DNA of 64,000 nt from WHSM01 sp036375165. GTDB taxonomy: Bacteria; Actinomycetota; Actinomycetes; Mycobacteriales; Micromonosporaceae. The position numbers and the translations under genes are program-made. The notes under the pieces are model-generated. The model did not search any database. It was not told the DNA's origin and saw only the letters and a program-made list of their open reading frames with translations. The stretch is from assembly GCA_036375165.1 (NCBI GenBank), contig DASUSI010000163.1:1-64000 (forward strand), read 5' to 3'. Shown here piece by piece: positions 42,439 through 52,678 of the stretch. Each line of letters begins with the position of its first letter. The stretch's first letter is position 1.

Positions 42439-43385
42439 CCGCCGCAGCCCCCACCGCCGCAGCCGCCGCCACCGCCTCCGCCGCAACCGCCTCCGCCGCA
42501 ACCAGCACCGGCCCCGCCGCTTCCGTCGCTGTAGCTGGAACCGCCGGATGCGGCGGCGGAGTCTGACATGCCGAGGCGGGTGGCGAACGTTGGATCGCTC
42601 GCGTACACGGCGGCGGCACCGAACAGCGCGACGCTCATCGCGGCGGTCTCGGCGCCGTTCGCTCGCCAGGACGGATGGTGGGCGGGAGCCAGGTGGATGT
42701 AACGGGAGTTCAGGTAGCCCAGGACCCGGTCACCGAACCTGGTGCGTGGGAATCGCCGGGCCAGGAAGTGGAACCAGATCACGACCGTGCCAAACCCGAC
42801 GAGGCTGAGCAGGAGGTACCCGACCGGCTTCTGGTTGCCGATCCCGGCGACGATGCGGGCGATGCCCACTGCCAGGATCGCGAACATCGCGAGTTCGACG
42901 GCCCGGAGCACCGTCCGGTGCGGACCGGGCGACAACAGACCCATGTCGGTCAGCTTCGTGTCGACCGCGTCGAGTTCCTCGCGAACTTGCGGCGCACGGG
43001 CGATTCGCCGGTACGGCGCCTGGCGGCGTACCGCCTCGTGCACCGCTCGTTCCAGTCCGGACGTCTCACCCGGAACCGATGTCCGGCTCGTGGCCAGCCT
43101 CCGCCTGCTGGGTGCCAGGACCAGGCCGCGGGTCCGCAGGGCCGCGAGGGCGCACAGTACGGCCGCGGCCGGGCCGCCACGCAGGTAGGCCGCGTCGGCC
43201 GGGGTCAGGTCCCCGGCCGACGCGCGACTGTCACGATGCGGAGTGCCGGAACGGTAGCGGGTCCACAGGAACAGGATCACCGCGAGGGCGGACACCGCCG
43301 CGCCAAGTCCGATGTAGACCTTGAGGAAATCCGGTCCACTGAAACCCCAGGTCTCCGTGCCAGCGACCGCGAGCGTTGCCCTCAT
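42435..43385 (-). CDS. TIGR04222-type membrane protein with Cys/Gly-rich C-terminal tail
   Basis: A 316-residue membrane protein: helix near residues 18-40 (FLKVYIGLGAAVSALAVILFL), a cytoplasmic-looking central domain (ADAAYLRGGPAAAVLCALAAL), a helix pair near 165-220 and a further weak helix (MSVALFGAAAVYA). The C-terminus is a low-complexity tail in which four cysteines are spaced C-G4-C-G7-C-G4-C and end in GG, after a Ser/Gly linker. I recall TIGR04222-type proteins with such tails occurring beside DUF692 genes. The tail is the likely target of the coupled MNIO. ATG 43385 follows gggggaga; the open frame further upstream is not homologous. Confidence 0.85.
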   Translation of the reverse strand: MRATLAVAGTETWGFSGPDFLKVYIGLGAAVSALAVILFLWTRYRSGTPHRDSRASAGDLTPADAAYLRGGPAAAVLCALAALRTRGLVLAPSRRRLATSRTSVPGETSGLERAVHEAVRRQAPYRRIARAPQVREELDAVDTKLTDMGLLSPGPHRTVLRAVELAMFAILAVGIARIVAGIGNQKPVGYLLLSLVGFGTVVIWFHFLARRFPRTRFGDRVLGYLNSRYIHLAPAHHPSWRANGAETAAMSVALFGAAAVYASDPTFATRLGMSDSAAASGGSSYSDGSGGAGAGCGGGGCGGGGGGGCGGGGCGG

Positions 43386-43505
43386 GCCGTCTCCCCCGTG
43401 TGGTGGCTCCAATGATGACGGTCGTGAGCAAGCGGTGACAGATGGTTCCCCCGTTCTGGTGAAGGACAAACTGAAATACCTGTTCAGTAGGCCTTTACTA
43501 GTCAG

Positions 43506-43533
43506 TAACTTACGGCTAACTTCCCAGTAACTT
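43506..43533. promoter_or_regulatory. Three TAACTT repeats in 11-bp phase
   Basis: TAACTT occurs at 43506, 43517 and 43528, exactly 11 bp apart on one face of the helix; the outer two sit within the longer repeat CAGTAACTTA (43503-43512 and 43525-43534). Such phased direct repeats are typical of OmpR/PhoP-type response-regulator sites. A TTACT-N4-AGTAA partial palindrome overlaps the first copy (43495-43508). They lie in the 210-bp region between the MNIO operon and the lipase gene, 63 bp before the lipase start. Confidence 0.5.
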
Positions 43534-43595
43534 AGCTCACGCGGCGAGAGCCCGGTCACTCGATTGGGTCACAGCCGGGATCCTGGGGAGGAACA

Positions 43596-44279
43596 GTGAG
43601 TCGGTACGTACGTCGAGTTGTCGCCACCGTCGGCGCGATCACCGCGGCCATCGCGATCACCGTTTTCGGACCGTCACTCGTCGCGCAGGCGGCCGGGCAC
43701 AACCCGGTCGTCCTCGTCCACGGATACTGGGGCGACGACTGGAACTGGGGCATCATGGTCGGCCGGTTCCGCAACGACGGCTGGTCCGACAACGAGCTTT
43801 CCGTCTGGGACTACAACACCGCACAGTCCAATGTCACCACCGCCGGGCAGTTGAAAACCCACATCGACGCCGTGCTCGCCCGGACCGGCGCCAGCAAGGT
43901 CGACGTGGTCACGCACTCGATGGGTGGCCTGTCCTCCCGCTACTACCTGAAGTTCCTGGGCGGAACCTCCAAGGTGGACGAATGGGTCTCGCTGGGCGGT
44001 CCGAACCACGGCACCAACGCCGCGTACGTCTGCTGGGACACCTCATGCCACGAAATGCGGTACGACTCCGCGTTCCTGACCACCCTCAACTCTGGTGACG
44101 AGACACCGGGGGAGGTCCGGTACGGCACCGTCCGGTCGTACTGCGACGAGATCATCAACCCGGACTCCAGCACCATCCTGGCCGGTGCCGACAACCGGGA
44201 ACTGTCCCATTGCGTGGGTCACGTGTCCCTGCTCGGTTCCTGGCAGGCGTACACCACGATCCGCGACTTCATCCGCTGA
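43596..44279 (+). CDS. Secreted triacylglycerol lipase/esterase
   Basis: Exported alpha/beta hydrolase of 227 residues. A signal peptide with basic n-region (MSRYVRRVVATVGAI) ends near QAAGHNP. The catalytic nucleophile is Ser108 in THSMGGLS (Thr in place of the usual Gly), the oxyanion segment is VLVHGYWGDDWNW, Asp is probably in NPDSSTILAGADN, and His209 lies in VGHVSLLG. Paired cysteines suit an extracellular enzyme. It resembles the small lipases of the Bacillus/Streptomyces type (family I.4/I.7). GTG 43596 follows ggggagga. Confidence 0.9.
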   Translation: MSRYVRRVVATVGAITAAIAITVFGPSLVAQAAGHNPVVLVHGYWGDDWNWGIMVGRFRNDGWSDNELSVWDYNTAQSNVTTAGQLKTHIDAVLARTGASKVDVVTHSMGGLSSRYYLKFLGGTSKVDEWVSLGGPNHGTNAAYVCWDTSCHEMRYDSAFLTTLNSGDETPGEVRYGTVRSYCDEIINPDSSTILAGADNRELSHCVGHVSLLGSWQAYTTIRDFIR

Positions 44280-44427
44280 GCGCTACCCGCCGGGGCAGGT
44301 GGCGTCACCGCTGCTGTGTTCCCTGCCAGCCCCGGCACTTCGTAGGGCACCGCTCCGGCGGGACGAGTCCTGGGTGCTCAGCTTCTGGGTGATAGCGGCT
44401 GAACTGCTCGACCCTGGCCGGTGACCA

Positions 44428-45102
44428 CTATCCACCTGACTGCGGATCGTCGAGTCCGGATTCGATCGCGTATCGGACCAGTTCGCTGCGGTTGTGCAGT
44501 TGCAGCTTGCCGAGGGTGTTCTGGACGTGGTTCTGCACCGTACGGATCGAGAGCACCAGCCGCTCGGCGATCTGGCGGTACGTGAGTCCCTTGGCGACCA
44601 GGCGCAACACCTCGGTTTCCCGGTCGGTGAGTCGCGGAGTGTCGGGGCCGGCGGGCGGCGCGGCGGCGAGCCGCCGGTACTCGCCGAGCACCAGGCCGGC
44701 CAGGCCGGGGGTGAACACGGCATCCCCGGCCGCCGTGCGCCGGACCGCCTCCAGGAATTCCTCCCGGGCCGCCGACTTCACCAGGTAGCCACTGGCGCCG
44801 GCCTTCACCGCGTCCAGGACGTCGCGCTGCTCACCGCTCGCCGACAGCACCAGGACCCGTACCCCGGGATGCTCGGCGGTCAACCGCCGGATCACCTCGA
44901 CCCCGGACAGATCTGGAAGCTGCAGGTCCAGCACCACCACGTCGGGCCGGACCGCGGCGAGGATCCGTAGTGCCTGCCGCCCGTCGCCCGCGATGGCCAC
45001 GACCTGGTGCCCCGCCTCGCTGAGGTCGCGGGCCACGCCTTCGCGCCACATCGGATGGTCGTCAACCACCATGACGCGGATCCGCTCCGTCGTCTGGTCC
45101 AC
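44428..45102 (-). CDS. NarL/LuxR-type response regulator
   Basis: Two-component response regulator of 224 residues: receiver domain with acidic pocket Asp14-Asp15, phosphoacceptor Asp59 (VVVLDLQLPDLSG) and the conserved Lys in YLVKSAARE; C-terminal LuxR HTH (about 153-215) with LTDRETEVLRLVAKGLTYRQ and VQNHVQNTLGKLQLHNR. It follows its sensor kinase by 9 bp. Target genes are unknown; the nearest candidates are the secreted lipase and EEP genes on either side. Confidence 0.93.
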   Translation of the reverse strand: MDQTTERIRVMVVDDHPMWREGVARDLSEAGHQVVAIAGDGRQALRILAAVRPDVVVLDLQLPDLSGVEVIRRLTAEHPGVRVLVLSASGEQRDVLDAVKAGASGYLVKSAAREEFLEAVRRTAAGDAVFTPGLAGLVLGEYRRLAAAPPAGPDTPRLTDRETEVLRLVAKGLTYRQIAERLVLSIRTVQNHVQNTLGKLQLHNRSELVRYAIESGLDDPQSGG

Positions 45103-45111
45103 AGCGTCAGC

Positions 45112-46251
45112 CTACGTACCGGCCGGCAGGTCAGGGACCGGTGCCGGGATCCGTGGGATCCGCAACTCGATCTCGGTGCCGACTCCCGGTTCTGTGGTGA
45201 TCTCCACCGTTCCGCCGAGATCCTGGATTCGGCCGCGAATCGACTGGGCGATGCCGAGCCGGCCTTCCGCCGCTGCCGCCGCGAGCCGGCCGTCGGGGAT
45301 TCCGGGACCGTCGTCGCGTACCGTCACCACCAGGTACGGGTCCTCGTCTTCCAGCAGTACCCAGGCGCGGGTGCCGGCCGGGCAGTGCCGTACCACGTTG
45401 TTGAGGGCACCCCGGATCGCGGCGGTCAGCTGCTCGGCCAGGTTCGTGGCAAGCCGTACCGGGTCGGCCGGGGTCACGATCGTCACCGTGTCGCAGGCGT
45501 AGCGGCCGAGCGCAGCACGCAGGTCGGTCAACCCTGAGTCGGGGGACTCCATGGTGGCGGTGCTGACCAGCGCCCGCAATGCCGTCTCCTGTTCGCCAGC
45601 AAGCCGGCCAAGTTCGGCGGCCTCGCCGCCCAGTTCGGTTCCGCGCCGCTGCACGAGCGCGAGCACCTGGAGTACCGAGTCGTGGATGCTGCGCGCGAGC
45701 CGTTCGCGTTCCCGGATCGCCGCTTCCCGTTCGGTCGCTCGCTGCAGTCGCGCCTCCGCGTCGAAGGCCAGTCGCGTGACGTGCCCCGCCACCAGGCCGG
45801 TGAGCAGCAGCAACATCGCTTCAGCGAAGTTGCGCAGGTCCGGGCCGCCCCGAACCGCCACATCGGCGGCTCCGAGCACCAGGGCGGCCACCGCACCACG
45901 GCGTCGCCCCCCGGACAGTGCCCAGGCGAGGACCGCGCCCGCTACCCAGACGCTGGGCAGCGTGCTCTGGCCGGCCGAGATTCCACCCGGCTGCACGACC
46001 CAGAAGGTGGCGAGCAGGCAGCCGGTCGCCACGGCCAGGTCAGTGACCAGCAGCGGCCAGCCACGCCATCTCGGCTGGCCGTACGTGTAGCCCGCGACCA
46101 CCGTCCACACCGTCATCATCGCGAGCACCACGAGGCCGGCGACCGGATGGGCGAAGCTCGGCAGGTAGACCGTGGCGAGCAGCACCGCATACCCCAGGGC
46201 GGCTACCCGATACACCGCGATCGCCCGCCAGAGCGCCACTTCGAAGGCCAC
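45112..46251 (-). CDS. Membrane sensor histidine kinase (HisKA_3 type)
   Basis: NarX-type sensor of 379 residues. About five to six hydrophobic helices fill residues 10-160, including a late one (FAEAMLLLLTGLVAGHVTRL), followed by the dimerisation/phosphoacceptor helix with His190 (RLARSIHDSVLQVLALVQ) and a HATPase domain with VTVRDDGPGIPDG and a degenerate G2 region. I use GTG 46251 (VAFEVALWRAIAVYR); the open frame upstream to 46395 lacks family sequence. It is the partner of the downstream LuxR-type regulator. The long membrane part with little loop suggests sensing within the bilayer. Confidence 0.9.
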   Translation of the reverse strand: MAFEVALWRAIAVYRVAALGYAVLLATVYLPSFAHPVAGLVVLAMMTVWTVVAGYTYGQPRWRGWPLLVTDLAVATGCLLATFWVVQPGGISAGQSTLPSVWVAGAVLAWALSGGRRRGAVAALVLGAADVAVRGGPDLRNFAEAMLLLLTGLVAGHVTRLAFDAEARLQRATEREAAIRERERLARSIHDSVLQVLALVQRRGTELGGEAAELGRLAGEQETALRALVSTATMESPDSGLTDLRAALGRYACDTVTIVTPADPVRLATNLAEQLTAAIRGALNNVVRHCPAGTRAWVLLEDEDPYLVVTVRDDGPGIPDGRLAAAAAEGRLGIAQSIRGRIQDLGGTVEITTEPGVGTEIELRIPRIPAPVPDLPAGT

Positions 46252-46415
46252 GCCCTGATCCTCGCACCGCCTGGCGTGAGAGTTGCCCGGTTCGGCCTGC
46301 CATGCCGCGCTGCTGCCAGCACCCATCCGTGGACCGTCCGAACACGACTCACCTTTCGGCCCGCCTCCGCCAGCGATAGCGTGCGAAAACTTCACTCGAC
46401 CCCGGGAGTGTGCAC

Positions 46416-46745
46416 ATGCGTTTCGCGAATGTGGCTGGCATATTCATGATCGTGGCGGGGATCGTCGCCGGTGCCAGCGGCCCGGCGCTCGCGCAGCCGG
46501 GCACCTCCGAGACCCAGCAGCGTGAACTGCGGGTGATGTGCTTCAACATCCACCACGGTGTCGGCCTGGACGGCCGGCTCGACCTGGAACGCATCGCCCG
46601 GGTCACCGAAAGCCAGGCCGCTGAGGTCGTCGGCCTGCAGGAAGTGGACCGGCACTTCTCGACCCGCAGCACCTTCGTCGACCAGGCGCGCTGGCTCGCG
46701 GATCGTCTCGGGATGCACGTGGTCTTCGGAGCGAATCTGAGCTAC
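46416..46745 (+). pseudogene. Secreted endonuclease/exonuclease/phosphatase, 5' part
   Basis: N-terminal 110 residues of an EEP-superfamily enzyme. A signal peptide (RFANVAGIFMIVAGIVAG, cleavage after ALAQP) precedes ELRVMCFNIHHGVG and VVGLQEVDRHF, with the catalytic Asn and Glu. Homology stops at FGANLSY; the frame then runs into insertion sequence and ends at 46832. The 3' part lies at 48515-48994. ATG 46416 follows cgggag. Removing 46746-48514 joins the parts in frame into a 269-residue protein. Confidence 0.8.
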
Positions 46746-46828
46746 CGGAATGTGGGCCAGTGCTCCGGTCTTCAGGTCGGGGGTGATGGCCTGTGCTGGG
46801 AGGGCCGTCAAGGGCCTCGGGCGGTGTC

Positions 46829-47245
46829 TTAAACCGGGCGGTTCTGCTGCTCGATGTACTGCTTCATGATGCTCAGCGGTGGCCCGCCGGCGGAGCCGGC
46901 GAAGTATGAACCCGACCAGAGTTTGTTGGCCCGGTAGTAGTGGGGCTGCAGGTCGGGGAATTCCTGCCGTAGTCGCCGTGACGAGACGCCCTTCAGCGAG
47001 TTGACGAGCTTCGCCAGAGCGACCTTGGGCGGGAAGTTGACGAGCAGGTGGACGTGATTGTTCTCCCCGTTGAACTCGACTAGCTCGGTCTCGAAGTCTG
47101 CGCACACCGCCCGCATGATCTTTTCCATCCGGGTGAGGTGCCGGTCGTCGAACACCCTGTGTCGGAACTTCGTCACGAAGACCAAGTGAGCGTGTAGAAC
47201 GAAAACACAGTGTCTACCAGTACGGATGCCTTCGATTTCAGCCAT
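46829..47245 (-). CDS. tnpA: IS200-like transposase TnpA (HUH Y1)
   Basis: Single-strand transposase of 138 residues. The HUH metal motif is intact in NNHVHLLVNFPP and the nucleophile tyrosine in SIMKQYIEQQ near the C-terminus; FVTKFRHRVFDDRHL is typical of the Y1 family. ATG 47245 lies 22 bp from the divergent tnpB start, so one short region serves both. The gene looks functional, implying recent mobility. Confidence 0.92.
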   Translation of the reverse strand: MAEIEGIRTGRHCVFVLHAHLVFVTKFRHRVFDDRHLTRMEKIMRAVCADFETELVEFNGENNHVHLLVNFPPKVALAKLVNSLKGVSSRRLRQEFPDLQPHYYRANKLWSGSYFAGSAGGPPLSIMKQYIEQQNRPV

Positions 47246-47267
47246 AAACCAATGGTATGGTGCGCGG

Positions 47268-48620
47268 GTGCGGCTCCGTTACAACTTCCGTGTCTACCCG
47301 GACGCCGGCCAGCGCGAAGCGTTGGCCAGGGCGTTCGGGTGTGCTCGGGTGGTGTTCAACGACGGGCTGCGCCTCCGTCAGCAGGCCCGCGAGGCGGGCG
47401 AGAAATACCTGTCGGACGGGGACCTGTCCAAGCGGGTCATCACCCGGGCCAAGGACACGCCGGAACGGGCATGGCTGGGCGAGGTGTCCTCGGTCGTGCT
47501 GCAGCAGGCTCTCGCGGACCTGAACGTGGCGTACCGTAACTTTTTCGCCTCGATCTCGGGCAGGCGCAAGGGCCGCAAGGTGGCACCGCCCCGCTTCCGG
47601 TCGCGCAAGGACAATCGGCAGGCGATCCGGTTCACGAAGAACAGCCGGTTCAAGGTGCTGGACAACGGCTGCCTACGCCTGCCGAAGATCGGGAACGTGC
47701 CGGTCCGGTGGTCGCGGAGTCTGCCGTCCGAGGCCAGCTCGGTCACCGTGATTCGGGACGCGGCCGGGCGGTACTTCGCCTCGTTCGTCGTCCAGACCAC
47801 GGACGAACGACTCCCGGAGACAGGCTCGGAGATCGGCATCGACCTGGGGCTGACCCACTTCGCGGTGCTGTCGGACGGTACGAAGGTCGCCGCGCCGAAA
47901 TTCCTGCGCCGGGCGGCCCGCAAGCTGCGCCGGTTGCAGCAAGACCTGTCCCGCAAGACCAAGGGGAGTCAGAACCGTAAGAAGGCCGTCGTGAAGGTCG
48001 CTCGGGCACATGCCCGGGTGGCCGACACCCGGCGGGACTGGCAGCACAAACTGTCCACGGCGATCATCCGCGACAACCAAGCGGTGTACGTCGAGGACCT
48101 GTGCGTGGCCGGACTCGGCCGGACCCGGCTCGCCAAGTCCGTGCACGACGCTGGGTGGGCCAGTTTCACCGGCATGTTGGAGTACAAGGCCGCCCGGTAC
48201 GGGCGCACCTTCGCCCGGGTGGACCGGTTCTTCCCGTCCACCCGCATGTGCTCCGACTGCGGCCGGATCAACGACAAGATGGCGCTGAACGTCCGATCGT
48301 GGACCTGCCCTTGCGGGTCGGCCCACGACCGGGACATCAACGCCGCCAAGAACGTCAAGGCCGCCGGACAGGCGGACTTCAACGCCCGTGGAGCGCACGT
48401 AAGTCCGGCATCCGTGCCGGCGGCGCGCAGAGAAGCGGGAACCCACCCGGACGCCGCGTGTCCCACACGCAGCGTGGAGGGAATCCCCGTCCTTCAGGAC
48501 GGAGAGGATGTCAACCGATCCACGAGTGGCAGCCGCCGCAGCGCAACACGTTCCTGCCGAAGCAGCCCACCTCCGAGCAACGCGGCCTCTTGTACGCACG
48601 CCTCAGCGTGCGCGGCGTGA
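47268..48620 (+). CDS. tnpB: IS605-type RNA-guided nuclease TnpB
   Basis: TnpB is the RuvC-like nuclease of IS605 elements, ancestor-like to Cas12. The RuvC acids are present: Asp192 (IGIDLGLTHFAVL), Glu276 (YVEDLCVAGL) and Asp356 (HDRDINAAKNV), with a zinc-ribbon CSDCGRIN...CPCG between the latter two (second pair CxC rather than CxxC). GTG 47268 gives the canonical RLRYNFRVYPDAGQ start. The frame runs through the right-end hairpin and about 35 codons into the interrupted EEP gene; the native protein probably functions without this tail. The guide RNA would come from its 3' end. Confidence 0.92.
   Translation: MRLRYNFRVYPDAGQREALARAFGCARVVFNDGLRLRQQAREAGEKYLSDGDLSKRVITRAKDTPERAWLGEVSSVVLQQALADLNVAYRNFFASISGRRKGRKVAPPRFRSRKDNRQAIRFTKNSRFKVLDNGCLRLPKIGNVPVRWSRSLPSEASSVTVIRDAAGRYFASFVVQTTDERLPETGSEIGIDLGLTHFAVLSDGTKVAAPKFLRRAARKLRRLQQDLSRKTKGSQNRKKAVVKVARAHARVADTRRDWQHKLSTAIIRDNQAVYVEDLCVAGLGRTRLAKSVHDAGWASFTGMLEYKAARYGRTFARVDRFFPSTRMCSDCGRINDKMALNVRSWTCPCGSAHDRDINAAKNVKAAGQADFNARGAHVSPASVPAARREAGTHPDAACPTRSVEGIPVLQDGEDVNRSTSGSRRSATRSCRSSPPPSNAASCTHASACAA
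48487..48502 (+). ncRNA. Right-end hairpin, probable core of TnpB guide RNA
   Basis: Perfect 6-bp stem CCGTCC (48487-48492), loop TTCA, GGACGG (48497-48502). In IS605 elements the right-end hairpin is part of the omega/reRNA scaffold, and the sequence just beyond the element end (from 48515, ccgatccacgag) would act as guide. The full RNA extent cannot be seen. Confidence 0.5.
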
Positions 48621-48994
48621 CACTGCTGGTTTACAACACCCACCTGCAGCACACCTCGGAAACCGAACGGATGACACAGGTGGTCCGGATCCGGGAGCTG
48701 ATCGGCACCCCGAACGAGTCACTGCTGCTGCTCGGCGACCTCAACTCCACTCCTGACGCGCCGGAGATCGCCGAGATCACCAAGGACCTCACCGACACCT
48801 GGCTTGAGGCCGGGGTCGGACCTGGCCACACCTACGACGCGGCAGGCCCGACCAAGCGCATCGACTACGTGCTGTCCTCCGCAGGCATCGTGACCCGTAC
48901 CGCCGCCGTGGTCACCACCGACAGCTCCGATCATCTTCCGGTGGTGGTCGACGTGGTGCTCCCCGGCGGGCTGGTCGGCACCGGCCAACACTGA
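48515..48994 (+). pseudogene. Secreted endonuclease/exonuclease/phosphatase, 3' part
   Basis: C-terminal 159 residues of the interrupted EEP enzyme: NTFLPKQPTSEQRGLL, YNTHLQHTSE, LLLGDLNSTPDAPE and RIDYVLSS followed by TDSSDHLPVVVDVV, supplying the remaining catalytic residues (Asp/Asn of GDLN, terminal Asp-His). It has no start codon of its own. Joined to 46416-46745 it gives an in-frame gene, though the loop between FGANLSY and PIHEW seems shorter than usual for the family, so a small deletion is possible. Confidence 0.8.
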
Positions 48995-49009
48995 CCCAGG
49001 TCATGACAA

Positions 49010-49037
49010 GGGCGGGGCCGCGTAGTGAGCCCCGCCC
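49010..49037. terminator. Bidirectional terminator between EEP and acnA
   Basis: Perfect 9-bp stem GGGCGGGGC (49010-49018) / GCCCCGCCC (49029-49037) with a 10-nt loop, lying between the convergent ends of the EEP fragment (48994) and acnA (49052). Confidence 0.75.
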
Positions 49038-49051
49038 GAAGTCTTGCGTGC

Positions 49052-51859
<2,808 letters not shown>

Positions 51860-51894
51860 GTCGCGCTCCTTCATCCCACGATCCGGGGTCTTCG

Positions 51895-51938
51895 TTCCGC
51901 GTCGGCGGAATCATGTCTTCGTCCCGCGCCACGCGGGA
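51895..51938. promoter_or_regulatory. Two short hairpins upstream of acnA
   Basis: TTCCGC-gtcg-GCGGAA (51895-51910) and TCCCGCG-cca-CGCGGGA (51922-51938) are two perfect stems in the presumed 5' leader of acnA. Role unknown; regulatory leader structure or operators are possible. Confidence 0.35.
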
Positions 51939-51950
51939 TCAGGTGGTCAC

Positions 51951-51988
51951 GTCAGGTGCTTGTCAGGATCTTGTCTCGTCAGGATCTT
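51951..51988. repeat. Three GTCAGG-type direct repeats upstream of acnA
   Basis: GTCAGGTGCTT (51951-51961), GTCAGGATCTT (51962-51972) and GTCAGGATCTT (51978-51988), the last two identical. They lie 92-129 bp upstream of the acnA start. The rest of the 444-bp gap to the VOC gene (to 52303) is AT-richer, with tttaacgatttctgg and ttgttaaat stretches suitable for promoters, but no gene. Confidence 0.5.
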
Positions 51989-52303
51989 TGTGCAGTCTCG
52001 CGCACCGCGGGCCAGCCCGCAGAGTTGGGGCTGACGCCGGTCGCATGTCGGTGTCGATTCGGTCGTCTCGGTCAAGGTGACCCGGCCGTACTCACACCGC
52101 CGCCCGCCTCCTTTCTTTCCCACGGTTTAACGATTTCTGGTTGCTTTGGCGACCGTCTTAACAACGAAAACCCCACAAACCACGAGGGGGTACGGGCCGG
52201 AGCCCGACACGTAGCAAACCGTACGTCCGTCTTGTTAAATCCGCAACCCCGTGTCAGGCTGTGGTACGACGCGCCGACCGTCCCGGAATCCGGTGGAGGA
52301 CAG

Positions 52304-52660
52304 ATGCGGATCCATCACGTGCAACTGCTGTGCCCACCCGGTTCGGAACCGATGGCCCGACGCTTCTACGGCGGTGTGCTGGGCCTGGACGAATTACCCA
52401 AACCGCCGGTGCTCGCCGCCCGTGGCGGCTGCTGGTTCCGTGGCGGTGGCATCGAACTACACGTCAGCGTCAACGCCGAGTTCCGGCCCGCCCGCACGGC
52501 ACACCCCGGACTGCTGTGGTCGGATCTGGACCGGCTCGCCGCCCGTCTCGACGAGACGGGATACCCGGTGCGTTGGGACACCGACTTTCCCGGGATGCGC
52601 AGGTTCTACACCGATGACCCGTTCGGGAACCGGCTGGAGTTCCTCGCGCCCGCTGGCTGA
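52304..52660 (+). CDS. VOC (glyoxalase/bleomycin-resistance) family protein
   Basis: Single-domain VOC protein of 118 residues with MRIHHVQLLCPPGSEPMARRF, FYGGVLGLDELPKP, WFRGGGIELHVSV and the terminal FYTDDPFGNRLEFLAP motif. The His near the N-terminus, His of ELHV and Glu of RLEF could form the metal site after dimerisation. Substrate unknown; members include fosfomycin-type enzymes and dioxygenases, none of which can be assigned. ATG 52304 follows ggtggagga. Confidence 0.88.
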   Translation: MRIHHVQLLCPPGSEPMARRFYGGVLGLDELPKPPVLAARGGCWFRGGGIELHVSVNAEFRPARTAHPGLLWSDLDRLAARLDETGYPVRWDTDFPGMRRFYTDDPFGNRLEFLAPAG

Positions 52661-52678
52661 TCGAGGCCGCCAAGCCCG

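Larger units (their letters stand above)
46746..48514. mobile_element. IS200/IS605-family element with tnpA and tnpB
   Basis: An element of about 1.77 kb carrying divergent tnpA and tnpB. The right end contains the hairpin CCGTCC-TTCA-GGACGG (48487-48502) followed by gaggatgtcaa, a form common at the ends of such elements in actinobacteria. I set the ends by asking which interval, when removed, restores the EEP frame: left end after ctac (46745), right end after tcaa (48514). No target duplication is expected for this family. The left boundary is less certain than the right. Confidence 0.75.

Noticed and set aside
48101..48994. Single plus-strand frame spanning tnpB 3' half and EEP 3' part as one fused gene
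   Set aside because: Its first part is an out-of-frame shadow of tnpB; only the part from about 48515 encodes EEP sequence.
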